This document shows positions 23,601-26,333 of a stretch of 26,333 bases of DNA, one piece after another. The position numbers and the translations under genes were made by a program. Below the pieces are notes generated by a model that searched no databases, was not told the DNA's origin, and saw only the letters and a program-made list of their open reading frames with translations. The first letter of the stretch is position 1; each line of letters starts with the position of its first letter. The stretch is taken from assembly GCA_000969725.1 (NCBI GenBank), contig JXSR01S003943.1. One strand, given 5' to 3'. The DNA is from Ophiothrix spiculata. Taxonomy: Eukaryota; Echinodermata; Ophiuroidea; Amphilepidida; Ophiotrichidae.

Positions 23601-26069
23601 ATTGCTGCATTCCATTCCAAGGATGTTAATAGTACAATGTGAGTAAGGCCAAAAAAGTCATCTTGGAAAATCTGGTTTCACACACACAGCATAGCTATAC
23701 GATCTGTGTTCCAAAAACAAGATGGATGCCAGTTTCTGCAAGGTGATATCCAAGTTCAAAATTGTTCTGTCTCTTCCAAGTTATTAATTTAAAATAAATA
23801 AATACAGGGGATTTTTACGTGTGCTTTGCCTCCCTGATTTGTAATTTCACACGGCCTCTGCACACTTTGCAGGTGTTCTCTGACCATTATGGCCCAAGTA
23901 AGCTGCACTCCACACCAAGCATCATTTCAGGTTCTGCAGCAACCTCTAGGGGTGCTGAACCTTGATCAGCCAAAATAATGCACCATCACTGCCCCGGATC
24001 AGCTCCCTGAGTTTCATACAGGTTTTCACGAGACAATTAGCAGTTAGTTCCTTGTCCAAGGGAATTTCAAGCACACTCAACTTTTGACGCCAGCAAGGCT
24101 TGAACTCGGGACCTTTGACACTGCCTTCAACAGCCCTACTTTTTGAGCTAACTTGACTACTCTCAGTATCTTTGACATGTTATTTTTCAGAGAGAAAGGC
24201 AAGATGCTAACCGACCTATTATTAGATATGGATTCATTAGTGTGCACAGACTCCAATTGGCTGCTAGGGACATGGTTGGAACAAGCAAAAGCATTAGGGA
24301 CAACAGATCAGGTAAATCTGTGGCTTGGGAAAGGTACTCAATTTTGATGTGGATGGGGTTTGTGGCCTCAAAATTGGCTTCTTGGGACTGTATGGCTTGA
24401 TCAAGCAAAAGTATTAGGAAAAAGAGATCAAATAAGTCTGTGGCCGTGGGGAGCTACTCGACTTTGATATGGACAGCGTGTATGATCTAGAATTGGCTTG
24501 AACAAAAGAAAAAAAATAAGGAAAATTAAGTAAGGCCTAAAAAAAATTGTTTGATTGGCGTAACAAAAAAAAATAGGATAGGTAGGTCGGATTTTTTTCC
24601 CTTCTTTTTCTTTTAAGTCTATGTTTCACATACAAGAACACAAAATATACAAAACATTTTTACTTTTTCTGTAACACATCTTTTATTTGTCATTTTGAAT
24701 GTCCTGCAAGCCATATCTTGGCCCCCCATGAATCGATTCACATCAAATTTGGGATTTGGAGGTTTTTAACCATGCTCAAAAAATAAAAATATTTAGGGTC
24801 GGTGGTAAAAATAGGGTCGGTCGGGTTATGCCAATCAAACAATTTTTTAGGCCTAAGTCTGGAGCCCAGGATGTGTGATCAACTTTGTTTTGAATAGGGT
24901 GTGTGGACTTATTAAATTGCCACCTGGGGACATGGTTTGAACACGCAATATCGTTGGGGCAGATCAGGTAAATCTGCAGCTCAGGGGATGTAGGCCTACT
25001 CTACTTTGATATGGGTAAGGTGTATGGTCTCAAATTAGGTGTAAAGGAACATGCATGACTTTAAAGGGGCATTGGACAAAATTTTGAAATTTTGTTAGTG
25101 GATGATTTGCATTTCCTATGTTAGAAAATAAAAGTCAATTACCAGATTTCGGGAAAATTTTGATCAAAACCTTCAAAAATTTGATTTTTATTTTATTTGT
25201 TGATTTTGGGTATGAGGCTATACTCTAAACATATTTATTGATGCTATACAATGAGAAAGAGCCAAAGATTTGTTTGTAAAACATACCTTTCACATCATAG
25301 ATTGCAGAAAAATCTAAAGAAATTTGGAATTTTCATTAGATCTCCTGAAAAGGCCATTTTTAGAAATTCAACTATAGAGGGCAGTATTTATCGTTGTCGA
25401 CAACGATAATTAAAAATAAGGGAATATCTAAATATTTTAATACATAGGGTTTGAATTTGACAATGAAACTTTGCATGCTGTTATTATTACCGCTAATACT
25501 TCAAATGATGCAAAAATCTCAAAATGCTTGAGGGAAAGTTTGGGGATGAAGCTGAACTTGTCCAATGCCCCTTTAACAAGCAAAAGCATGAGGACAAAGA
25601 TCAAGTAAGTCTGTGGTCTAGGGGAAGGTACTCAATTTAAATTTGTACGAGGGTCAAGTTGGCCACTATATAAGGGACATGGCTTGGACAAAAGCATTAG
25701 TGACAACAGCTAAGGTAAGTGTACAGTCCGGGGAGTAAAATGTTAGCTAGAGGAGTACGCTAGGTGTCATTTTGGATTCCCTGTTTTCAAATTGAACGCC
25801 CTAGAATTCTGATTTTATATTGGGTTGAAAAGGAACTGGACACTTTGTTTTTACAAAATCAGTAATTTCAGACCATTTTTGACACCCTATTTTTAAATCC
25901 TGGCTAGCAGCATGCAGGGAGTGCTTAAATTTGATTGGACATGCCCATTAAAGGAAAATTGCAAATAAAAGCATTGTAAACATCTACCTTATTTCATTTT
26001 TTACAGGAGAAGAAATTTTTAGAATGGAATGCACGAAATCAACTAACCTTATGGGGTCCAAAAGGAGAG
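2470..26069 (+). CDS. NAGLU: NAGLU gene (alpha-N-acetylglucosaminidase, GH89), central portion, 13 exon positions
   Basis: Joined exons give a protein clearly colinear with animal NAGLU, the lysosomal exo-hydrolase that removes terminal alpha-linked GlcNAc from heparan sulfate; loss in humans causes Sanfilippo syndrome B. Exons (phases checked by hand): 2470-2688, 4476-4637, 5465-5530, 6795-6858, 8017-8090, 9197-9353, 11490-11639, 13487-13629, one of 14567-14729 / 17276-17447 / 19635-19800, 21584-21669, 23534-23638, 24191-24311, 26007-26069. All introns are GT-AG. Recognisable blocks include [80 protein letters not shown] and LTLWGPKGE. The start codon, signal peptide, N-terminal domain, C-terminal end and UTRs are outside the window. 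The family assignment is firm; the splice model is manual and has no transcript support here. Confidence 0.96.
2689..3729. other. Intron sequence with one short perfect hairpin
   Basis: No exon or transposon is recognised. A perfect inverted repeat with 13-bp arms (GAATTAAATTCGG and its complement) and a 4-base loop sits at 3486-3515. Confidence 0.5.
3730..3929. mobile_element. Foldback MITE, about 200 bp
   Basis: Terminal inverted repeats of about 25 bp: the left arm begins ATATGGTGGCATTTCAT and the right arm is its near-exact complement ending at 3929. The ends look like TA-flanked termini (Tc1/mariner-like TSD), but TA is palindromic so this is only suggestive. It lies within an intron and has no coding capacity. 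Confidence 0.65.
4109..4180 (+). mobile_element. SINE 3' fragment
   Basis: A segment containing AAATACAAATCATGGAGGCATAG aligns with the body of the SINE at 23797-24173 (opposite strand) and with 14281-14360. It is a partial, diverged copy. Confidence 0.4.
4182..4399. mobile_element. Foldback MITE, about 220 bp, long inverted arms
   Basis: The arms run roughly 4182-4270 and 4318-4399. Matching pairs include AATTAGGCCACAACTT with AAGTTGTGACCTAATT, and CCAAGATGGCCAC with GTGGCCATCTTGG. A short AT-rich centre separates them. It ends about 75 bp before the exon 2 acceptor. Confidence 0.7.
4476..4637 (+). CDS. NAGLU: NAGLU exon 2 of window
   Basis: The acceptor CTGCAG ends at 4475. The first base completes Trp (TG|G) and the last two begin an Arg codon before GTATGG. 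It encodes about 54 residues with [28 protein letters not shown] and [15 protein letters not shown], the barrel strand and loop block that is nearly invariant in GH89 and includes part of the GlcNAc-binding pocket. Confidence 0.96.
4702..5226. mobile_element. Large foldback MITE, about 525 bp, TA flanks
   Basis: The ends read AAGGTGAGATTCC at the left and the complement at the right, flanked by TA at 4700-4701 and 5227-5228. Long inverted arms continue inward: GTACTGGTAGTGGTATAAT pairs near 5137-5155, and GTTGAAACTGAGATTCAATT pairs near 5078-5097. There is no ORF. A TA TSD would suit a Tc1/mariner-type non-autonomous element. Confidence 0.75.
5465..5530 (+). CDS. NAGLU: NAGLU exon 3 of window
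   Basis: A 66-bp exon after the acceptor TTTACAG. Its first base completes Arg (AG|A) and its last two bases start Cys (TG|C). It encodes about 22 residues, [21 protein letters not shown], matching the human stretch from RVFPQ to the SWGHF block. Human NAGLU has an NVT sequon here; this protein has KVT, so that glycan site is absent. Confidence 0.93.
5531..5913. other. Intron sequence, nothing recognised
   Basis: Plain AT-rich intron between the exon 3 donor (GTGAGT) and the TTAA flank of the next MITE. Confidence 0.4.
5918..6407. mobile_element. piggyBac-like MITE, copy 1 (490 bp)
   Basis: Flanked on both sides by TTAA (5914-5917 and 6408-6411), with ends CCCTTTGA and the near complement TAAAGGG. 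A second copy in the opposite orientation lies at 10907-11367, sharing internal segments (for example TACATGTAC, ATGGGTCATTTTG and TTGTGATCAAAT and their complements). The TTAA target and CCC-starting termini suggest a piggyBac-derived non-autonomous element. No transposase is seen. Confidence 0.75.
6795..6858 (+). CDS. NAGLU: NAGLU exon 4 of window
   Basis: A 64-bp exon after the acceptor TTTCCAG. Its first base completes Cys and it ends in phase 0 before GTAAGT. It encodes [18 protein letters not shown] plus IQA, matching the human LLAPEDPIFPIIGSLF block that leads to the helix before the acid/base glutamate. Confidence 0.95.
6859..7314. other. Intron sequence, nothing recognised
   Basis: Intron between exon 4 and the MITE at 7315. 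No coding or repeat structure is evident. Confidence 0.4.
7315..7525. mobile_element. MITE, about 211 bp
   Basis: Terminal inverted repeats of about 28 bp: the left end TATACTTTGATCAACACC pairs with the right end ..TTAATCAAAGTATA, with CAAATAGGC also matching. A separate small inverted repeat (GCTGCGGCA / TGCCGCA) follows at 7526-7569. Confidence 0.65.
7580..7758 (+). mobile_element. LINE-type 3' tail fragment
   Basis: Ends with AAAAGGCGCTTTACAAATGC followed by a short (TGTA)n run, the 3' tail pattern of CR1/L2-like LINEs and of SINEs that use their machinery. No ORF remains. Confidence 0.4.
8017..8090 (+). CDS. NAGLU: NAGLU exon 5 of window, catalytic acid/base
   Basis: Starts in phase 0 after TTTCAG and ends with two bases of the next codon before GTATGT. 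It encodes [20 protein letters not shown] then KPAS. The Glu of FNEM (codon 8071-8073) corresponds to the human acid/base residue E316 by family knowledge. An N-G-T sequon is present. The open frame runs on to 8313 in the intron, which is chance read-through. Confidence 0.95.
8091..8908. other. Intron sequence before the exon 6 duplications
   Basis: No exon, transposon or RNA gene is recognised up to the first decayed exon 6 copy. Confidence 0.4.
8909..9042 (+). pseudogene. Decayed tandem copy 1 of NAGLU exon 6
   Basis: After an AG at 8907-8908 the sequence follows exon 6 (GATCCTA, GTTTA, AGACAAAGATGG, GCTGGTTGTTCCAAGATACA) with many gaps, then continues as a copy of the polypyrimidine tract and acceptor that precede the next unit. 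The frame is broken and there is no donor. It is the oldest-looking of the three units (spacing to the next is 134 bp). Confidence 0.75.
9043..9196 (+). pseudogene. Decayed tandem copy 2 of NAGLU exon 6
   Basis: Follows an acceptor identical to that of the real exon. The 47 nt from the T-rich tract across the acceptor into the exon match between this unit and the real exon. It reads [20 protein letters not shown], then loses frame and hits TGA at 9149-9151. The invariant [11 protein letters not shown] block is destroyed by small insertions and there is no donor. The unit is 154 bp. Confidence 0.85.
9197..9353 (+). CDS. NAGLU: NAGLU exon 6 of window
   Basis: The intact member of a tandem triplet. 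The acceptor is CTATATTCTAG at 9186-9196, the first base completes Ser (AG|C), and it ends in phase 0 before GTAAAA. It encodes about 52 residues: [34 protein letters not shown], then [12 protein letters not shown]. This matches human SYLAAATTAVYEAM and VWLLQGWLFQ. The conserved Trp-rich strand lies in the sugar-binding face of the barrel. Two decoy acceptors with the same polypyrimidine tract lie 154 and 288 bp upstream. Confidence 0.96.
9354..10902. other. Intron sequence with a G run
   Basis: No exon is seen. An 11-G run lies at 10019-10029. A 76-codon open frame at 9527-9754 has no recognisable similarity and is taken as chance. Confidence 0.4.
10907..11367. mobile_element. piggyBac-like MITE, copy 2 (461 bp, opposite orientation)
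   Basis: TTAA flanks lie at 10903-10906 and 11368-11371. The ends are CCCTTTGA and TCAAAGGG. Internal sequence matches the reverse complement of the element at 5918-6407 along its length. It ends about 120 bp before exon 7. Confidence 0.75.
11490..11639 (+). CDS. NAGLU: NAGLU exon 7 of window
   Basis: A 150-bp phase 0/0 exon between ATACAG and GTAAAT. It encodes [20 protein letters not shown], then [20 protein letters not shown] and [10 protein letters not shown]. Human NAGLU has the near-identical [20 protein letters not shown] here, a diagnostic block lining the active site. N-K-T is a sequon. A decayed copy of the exon follows 180 bp downstream. Confidence 0.97.
11690..11842 (+). pseudogene. 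Decayed tandem copy of NAGLU exon 7
   Basis: Clear copy of the 3' three quarters of exon 7 plus its donor region: ATCTACAATAAGACCAA, TCATTCTATGGTCAA and GAGGTAAATGATTTATT all recur, offset by 180 bp. The Cys of the WCMLHN block is now TGA (11757-11759), and a GGTAT duplication breaks the frame later. No acceptor precedes it. It is non-functional as an exon, though its donor is preserved. Confidence 0.85.
11843..12483. other. Intron sequence, nothing recognised
   Basis: AT-rich intron with only short local repetition (two TCTAAAATTCTG at about 12370-12412). Confidence 0.4.
12484..12610. mobile_element. Small foldback element, 127 bp
   Basis: The outer arms GAGAATAAAAGATA and its exact complement lie at the two ends, and an inner pair ATGGATG / CATCCAT follows. 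It looks like a short MITE; no clear TSD could be set. Confidence 0.55.
13017..13220. mobile_element. Near-perfect palindromic MITE, about 204 bp
   Basis: The arms, about 80 bp each (13017-13094 and 13141-13220), are almost identical complements, covering GACTTTCGTATGTCCC, TGCATCTTGAAAGTACCACA and AATACGGGACCTTGTGAC. The centre is about 45 bp. Such high arm identity suggests a young insertion; transcribed, it would fold into a long hairpin in the NAGLU pre-mRNA. Flanking TTGTCAACA-type repeats may belong to a larger element. Confidence 0.75.
13487..13629 (+). CDS. NAGLU: NAGLU exon 8 of window, catalytic nucleophile
   Basis: Phase 0 start after TTTTTTCAG; it ends with TG of a Trp codon before GTATGT. 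It encodes [20 protein letters not shown] then ALSTDVSW and NVTQ. The Glu of QNEVVY (codon 13565-13567) corresponds to the human nucleophile E446 by family knowledge. N-V-T is a sequon. It is the last constant exon before the three-way alternative position; its split Trp codon needs a first G from the next exon, which 9a, 9c and 9d all supply. Confidence 0.97.
13630..14280. other. Intron sequence, nothing recognised
   Basis: Intron between exon 8 and the SINE fragment. No exon-like segment is found. Confidence 0.4.
14281..14360 (+). mobile_element. SINE 3' fragment
   Basis: Matches the complement of the SINE body at 23797-24173: AAAGTGTGCTGAGGCCG, GAATTACAAGTCAGGGGAGG, then GCAATTTATTAT at the tail. 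It is partial and diverged. Confidence 0.55.
14567..14729 (+). CDS. NAGLU: NAGLU alternative exon 9a
   Basis: 163 bp (3n+1). The acceptor is CCATTTCAG, the donor GTGAGT; it enters in phase 1-base (G completes Trp) and leaves in phase 0. It encodes 54 full codons: [39 protein letters not shown], then FEIMVRP and KSKHLDPF. It corresponds to the human segment starting WVTSFAARRYG and containing LLLRSVYNCSG, the opening helices of the C-terminal domain. One sequon, N-C-T, is kept at the human YNCS position. It is one of three intact versions of this exon and is closest to 9c. Confidence 0.9.
14779..15240. repeat. Dispersed repeat, related to 18545-18780
   Basis: Successive partial modules share GGGGAGATA, CAAATTGAGGG-type and TTACTGATGATGCAT blocks with 18545-18780. 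Modules at about 14779 and 15140 are in the same orientation, and 14995-15060 looks inverted. Minus-strand conceptual translations of the two loci also align ([19 protein letters not shown] against [20 protein letters not shown]). Family unknown. Confidence 0.45.
15345..15955 (-). mobile_element. tRNA-type SINE or LINE tail remnant, interrupted
   Basis: On the minus strand the head carries a tRNA B-box-like GGTTGTGAGTTCAAGCCCC (near 15910-15932) and the end carries AAATGCCAGAATTATTATTA, a typical SINE/LINE 3' tail. The middle (about 15550-15840) looks unrelated and includes two copies of a CATAAGGTTGTGATATT repeat, so a nested insertion is likely. A 177-codon minus-strand open frame across it has no family features. 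Confidence 0.45.
16135..16760 (-). mobile_element. 5'-truncated CR1/L2-like LINE, 3' end
   Basis: Minus-strand reading frame 16754-16368 encodes the unmistakable C-terminus of a CR1/L2-type ORF2: [62 protein letters not shown], then [10 protein letters not shown]. It is open to a natural stop at 16368. A 3' UTR of about 230 bp follows, with TTGTAAAGCGCTTTG, AAGGCGCTAGATAAGTGCAA and a (TTA)n tail at 16137-16156. It is heavily 5'-truncated and sits in the intron between 9a and 9c. Confidence 0.9.
16785..16975. repeat. Dispersed repeat, copy 1
   Basis: Shares an ordered set of blocks with 20565-20800: TCAGGGA.AATTATT, CTTTTT.CAGTCA, GGGAATT.GATAAAAAT, GTGTC.GGT.TCTGTACTT and TTGATATG.GTG. Same orientation; family unknown. 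Confidence 0.5.
17132..17275 (+). pseudogene. Decayed tandem copy 9b of NAGLU exon 9
   Basis: A 144-bp unit directly in front of 9c. It begins after a good acceptor (CCGTTTCAG) with GCTCACAGAT and retains ATATCATCATATCAGACAAAAT-like sequence, but small insertions shift the frame, TAG follows after 23 codons, the SVYNC block is lost and there is no donor. The unit ends with a copy of the CTAACTCCATTCACAT intron sequence and the 9c acceptor. Confidence 0.85.
17276..17447 (+). CDS. NAGLU: NAGLU alternative exon 9c
   Basis: 172 bp (3n+1), acceptor CCATTTCAG, donor GTAAGT, same phases as 9a. It encodes [39 protein letters not shown], then LEIMLRP and [11 protein letters not shown] (57 codons). 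In the first 46 codons I count 7 amino-acid differences from 9a against about 16 silent codon changes, which indicates purifying selection on both. It has two sequons, N-C-T and an extra N-H-S in its variable tail. Confidence 0.9.
17448..17862. other. Intron sequence, nothing recognised
   Basis: Intron after 9c. It has several GGATC / ATCGGA-type short repeats around 17487-17550 and no exon. Confidence 0.4.
17863..18300 (-). mobile_element. LINE 3' end, same family as the 711-1992 element
   Basis: On the minus strand the ORF tail (stop near 18077) reads [12 protein letters not shown] then [14 protein letters not shown], followed by a 3' UTR. The 23 nt at 17934-17956 are the exact complement of 1657-1679 in the first LINE, at the equivalent UTR position. 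Heavily 5'-truncated and decayed. Confidence 0.65.
18545..18780. repeat. Dispersed repeat, related to 14779-15240
   Basis: Shares GGGGAGATA, CAAATTGAGAGTATT and TTACTGATGATGCAT with the 14779-15240 locus (see that entry). Not assigned to a known class. Confidence 0.45.
18781..19634. other. Intron sequence before exon 9d
   Basis: No exon or clear transposon. A 79-codon open frame at 19102-19341 with one hydrophobic stretch has no recognisable family and no splice support. Confidence 0.4.
19635..19800 (+). CDS. NAGLU: NAGLU alternative exon 9d
   Basis: 166 bp (3n+1), acceptor TTGACCAAAG, donor GTGAGT, same phases as 9a and 9c. It encodes [55 protein letters not shown] (55 codons). Its tail matches human PLVRRPSLQMNTS better than 9a or 9c do, so it may be the ancestral version. 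Unlike the other two it has neither the Cys nor any sequon at the YNC position. It lies nearest the constant exon 10. Confidence 0.9.
19801..20564. other. Intron sequence, nothing firmly recognised
   Basis: Contains ACCCTA / AAACCTACCCTAAGGC-type short motifs that look repeat-derived, but no boundary could be set. Confidence 0.35.
20565..20800. repeat. Dispersed repeat, copy 2
   Basis: Second copy of the 16785-16975 repeat, same orientation. It may continue into 20815-20890, where AGGGAAA / GGGGGAAAATCAGGGAA motifs recur. Confidence 0.5.
20891..21583. other. Intron sequence before exon 10
   Basis: No feature recognised. The acceptor region is TTTGTGTCTGTATGCAG. Confidence 0.4.
21584..21669 (+). 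CDS. NAGLU: NAGLU exon 10 of window
   Basis: 86 bp, phase 0 start after ATGCAG; it ends with CA of a split His codon before GTAAGT. It encodes [20 protein letters not shown] then DVIDMPLF, matching human IWYNRSDVFEAWRLLL in the helical domain. N-W-T keeps the human sequon. Its first base is A, so joining exon 8 directly to it (skipping 9a, 9c and 9d) gives TG|A, a stop. Confidence 0.95.
21670..22469. other. Intron sequence with poly-T tract
   Basis: A run of about 16 T lies at 21884-21899, followed by T-rich sequence with repeated TTTTGGGGG motifs (21913 and 22080). Possibly transposon-derived, but no ends were found. Confidence 0.35.
22470..22807. mobile_element. Mutator-like MITE with 9-bp TSD
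   Basis: The 9-mer GTACTAAAC stands at both ends (22470-22478 and 22799-22807). Inside are terminal inverted repeats of about 40 bp (CCACTCAA, TATAATGTTG, AGGCATAGCGTGACCA and complements). The 320-bp interior (22479-22798) has no ORF. A 9-bp TSD with long TIRs fits MULE-type elements. Confidence 0.75.
23173..23352. mobile_element. hAT-like MITE, 168 bp
   Basis: The ends are CAGGGCCCAAAATAA and its complement (23179 and up to 23346), directly flanked by a 6-bp repeat TTGTAG (23173-23178 and 23347-23352). The CAGGG terminus resembles hAT elements, though hAT TSDs are usually 8 bp. Two internal copies of TGCCTTGGTGCCCT are present. Confidence 0.6.
23534..23638 (+). CDS. NAGLU: NAGLU exon 11 of window
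   Basis: 105 bp after TTTTTAG. Its first base completes His and its last two (AT) start an Ile codon before GTGAGT. It encodes [34 protein letters not shown], matching human [20 protein letters not shown] in the helical domain. N-S-T is a sequon. Confidence 0.95.
23797..24173 (-). mobile_element. tRNA-derived SINE
   Basis: On the minus strand the head has A-box-like TTAGCTCAAAAAGTAGG (about 24143-24159) and B-box-like GGTCCCGAGTTCAAGCC (about 24098-24114), spaced as in a tRNA promoter. The body runs to an ATTTATTTATTTTAAA tail near 23790. Related 3' fragments occur at 14281-14360 and 4109-4180. It sits in the intron between exons 11 and 12, ending close to the exon 12 acceptor. Confidence 0.7.
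24191..24311 (+). CDS. NAGLU: NAGLU exon 12 of window
   Basis: 121 bp after TTTTTCAG. Its first base completes Ile and it ends in phase 0 before GTAAAT. It encodes [20 protein letters not shown], then [20 protein letters not shown], matching human [20 protein letters not shown] and LEQA. Its 3' half and donor seeded the degenerate tandem array that follows. Confidence 0.96.
24534..24853. mobile_element. PIF/Harbinger-like MITE, 320 bp
   Basis: Flanked by TAA at 24531-24533 and 24854-24856, with TIRs of about 29 bp starting GGCCTAAAAAA and containing TTGTTTGATTGGC. The 3-bp TAA TSD and GGCC terminus fit PIF/Harbinger. It is inserted inside the second decayed exon 12 copy. Confidence 0.8.
25065..25572. 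mobile_element. TTAA-flanked MITE, 508 bp
   Basis: TTAA lies at 25061-25064 and 25573-25576, with perfect 15-bp TIRs AGGGGCATTGGACAA. No ORF. It is inserted in the fourth decayed exon 12 copy, splitting its GGAAC...AAGCAAAAGCAT stretch. A TTAA target suggests piggyBac-type mobilisation, though the termini differ from the 5918 family. Confidence 0.8.
25753..26006. other. Intron sequence before exon 13
   Basis: Possible weak inverted repeat (GTGTCATTTTGG near 25767 against CCATTTTTGACAC near 25874), otherwise unremarkable. Confidence 0.35.
26007..26069 (+). CDS. NAGLU: NAGLU exon 13 of window
   Basis: 63 bp, phase 0/0, between TTTTTTACAG and GTATGT. It encodes [20 protein letters not shown] plus E, matching human FYEQNSRYQLTLWGPEGN near the C-terminal part of the helical domain. 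The next exon, expected to start with the human ILDYANKQ block, lies beyond 26333. Confidence 0.95.
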
Positions 26070-26333
26070 GTATGTCAAAATAAATGAAATGTTGTTTTAT
26101 AGATACTTAGCCTATTGCCTGTCCAAACCAAACAGACCCTTGTTTTGGGTTTATTTTTCAGTAAATATCAAATTTGAAGAAAAGTCATGAAAGAAAAGTT
26201 GTTTCTTTATCATTAACCCAACACAATTTCAGGACTATTCCTCTTAGAGATTACACGAATTAGTCAAATCTATAGAAAATTAGCAATTTTATCCTTGCTT
26301 TGGTATGATCTGTTGAGACAGCGGGCACCACTC
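26070..26333. other. Intron sequence to the end of the window
   Basis: No following exon is found. The remaining C-terminal coding sequence of about 100 residues must lie to the right. Confidence 0.6.

Larger units (their letters stand above)
24371..25752 (+). pseudogene. Array of five decayed copies of the 3' half of exon 12 plus donor
   Basis: Units start near 24371, 24491, 24913, 25032 and 25656, the first two at a 117-119 bp period. Each carries degraded AATTGGCTGCTAGGGACATGG, CAAGCAAAAGCATTAGG, GATCAGGTAAATCTGTGG and intron TACTCAATTTTGATATGG blocks. The second is split by a Harbinger-like MITE and the fourth by a TTAA-flanked MITE. None has an acceptor, and the frames are broken. Confidence 0.85.

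Noticed and set aside
24913..25032. Best preserved exon 12 copy as an alternative exon
   Set aside because: No acceptor, a 5-base deletion shifts the frame, and only the 3' half is present.
1..26333. CRISPR arrays, tRNA or rRNA genes, operons, prokaryotic promoters
   Set aside because: None is present; the window is eukaryotic and the tandem repeats are exon-derived. tRNA-like boxes belong to SINEs.

Overview
This is eukaryotic, probably animal, genomic DNA: AT-rich, with intron-split coding sequence, GT-AG splice sites and many transposon remnants. It holds the middle of one protein-coding gene on the + strand, NAGLU (alpha-N-acetylglucosaminidase, glycoside hydrolase family 89, the lysosomal enzyme that removes terminal alpha-GlcNAc from heparan sulfate). 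The transposon spectrum (CR1-like LINE tails, tRNA-type SINEs, many foldback MITEs) suggests a marine invertebrate, perhaps a deuterostome such as an echinoderm or hemichordate. That placement is an inference with low confidence.

Layout. Bases 1-2469 are LINE debris and non-coding sequence lying upstream of, or in a large intron before, the first visible exon. Thirteen exon positions run from 2470 to 26069, named exons 1-13 here by order in the window. They cover the start of the catalytic barrel to the middle of the C-terminal helical domain, about 525 residues. The signal peptide and N-terminal domain (left) and the C-terminus (right) lie outside the window. Both family catalytic glutamates are present, in exons 5 and 8.

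The most striking feature is exon position 9, the first segment after the catalytic barrel. It exists as three intact homologous exons, 9a (14567-14729), 9c (17276-17447) and 9d (19635-19800). Each has good splice sites, identical phases and a length of 3n+1. Skipping all three creates an immediate TGA, and including two gives a stop within a few codons, so only one-of-three splicing keeps the frame open. Copies 9a and 9c differ mostly at silent positions. The three versions carry one, two and zero N-glycosylation sequons. This looks like an undescribed mutually exclusive exon cluster in a lysosomal hydrolase gene.

The gene also carries decayed tandem copies of exons 6 (two upstream), 7 (one downstream), 9 (one between 9a and 9c) and 12 (five downstream fragments, two of them split by MITEs). 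The same process, repeated local duplication of exons with flanking intron, probably made both the functional cassette and the debris.

The introns hold a 5'-truncated LINE with a 15-bp target duplication, two further LINE 3' ends, LINE/SINE tails, and MITEs whose TSDs and termini resemble piggyBac, Harbinger, hAT and Mutator-type elements. No RNA gene, CRISPR array or prokaryotic feature is seen.
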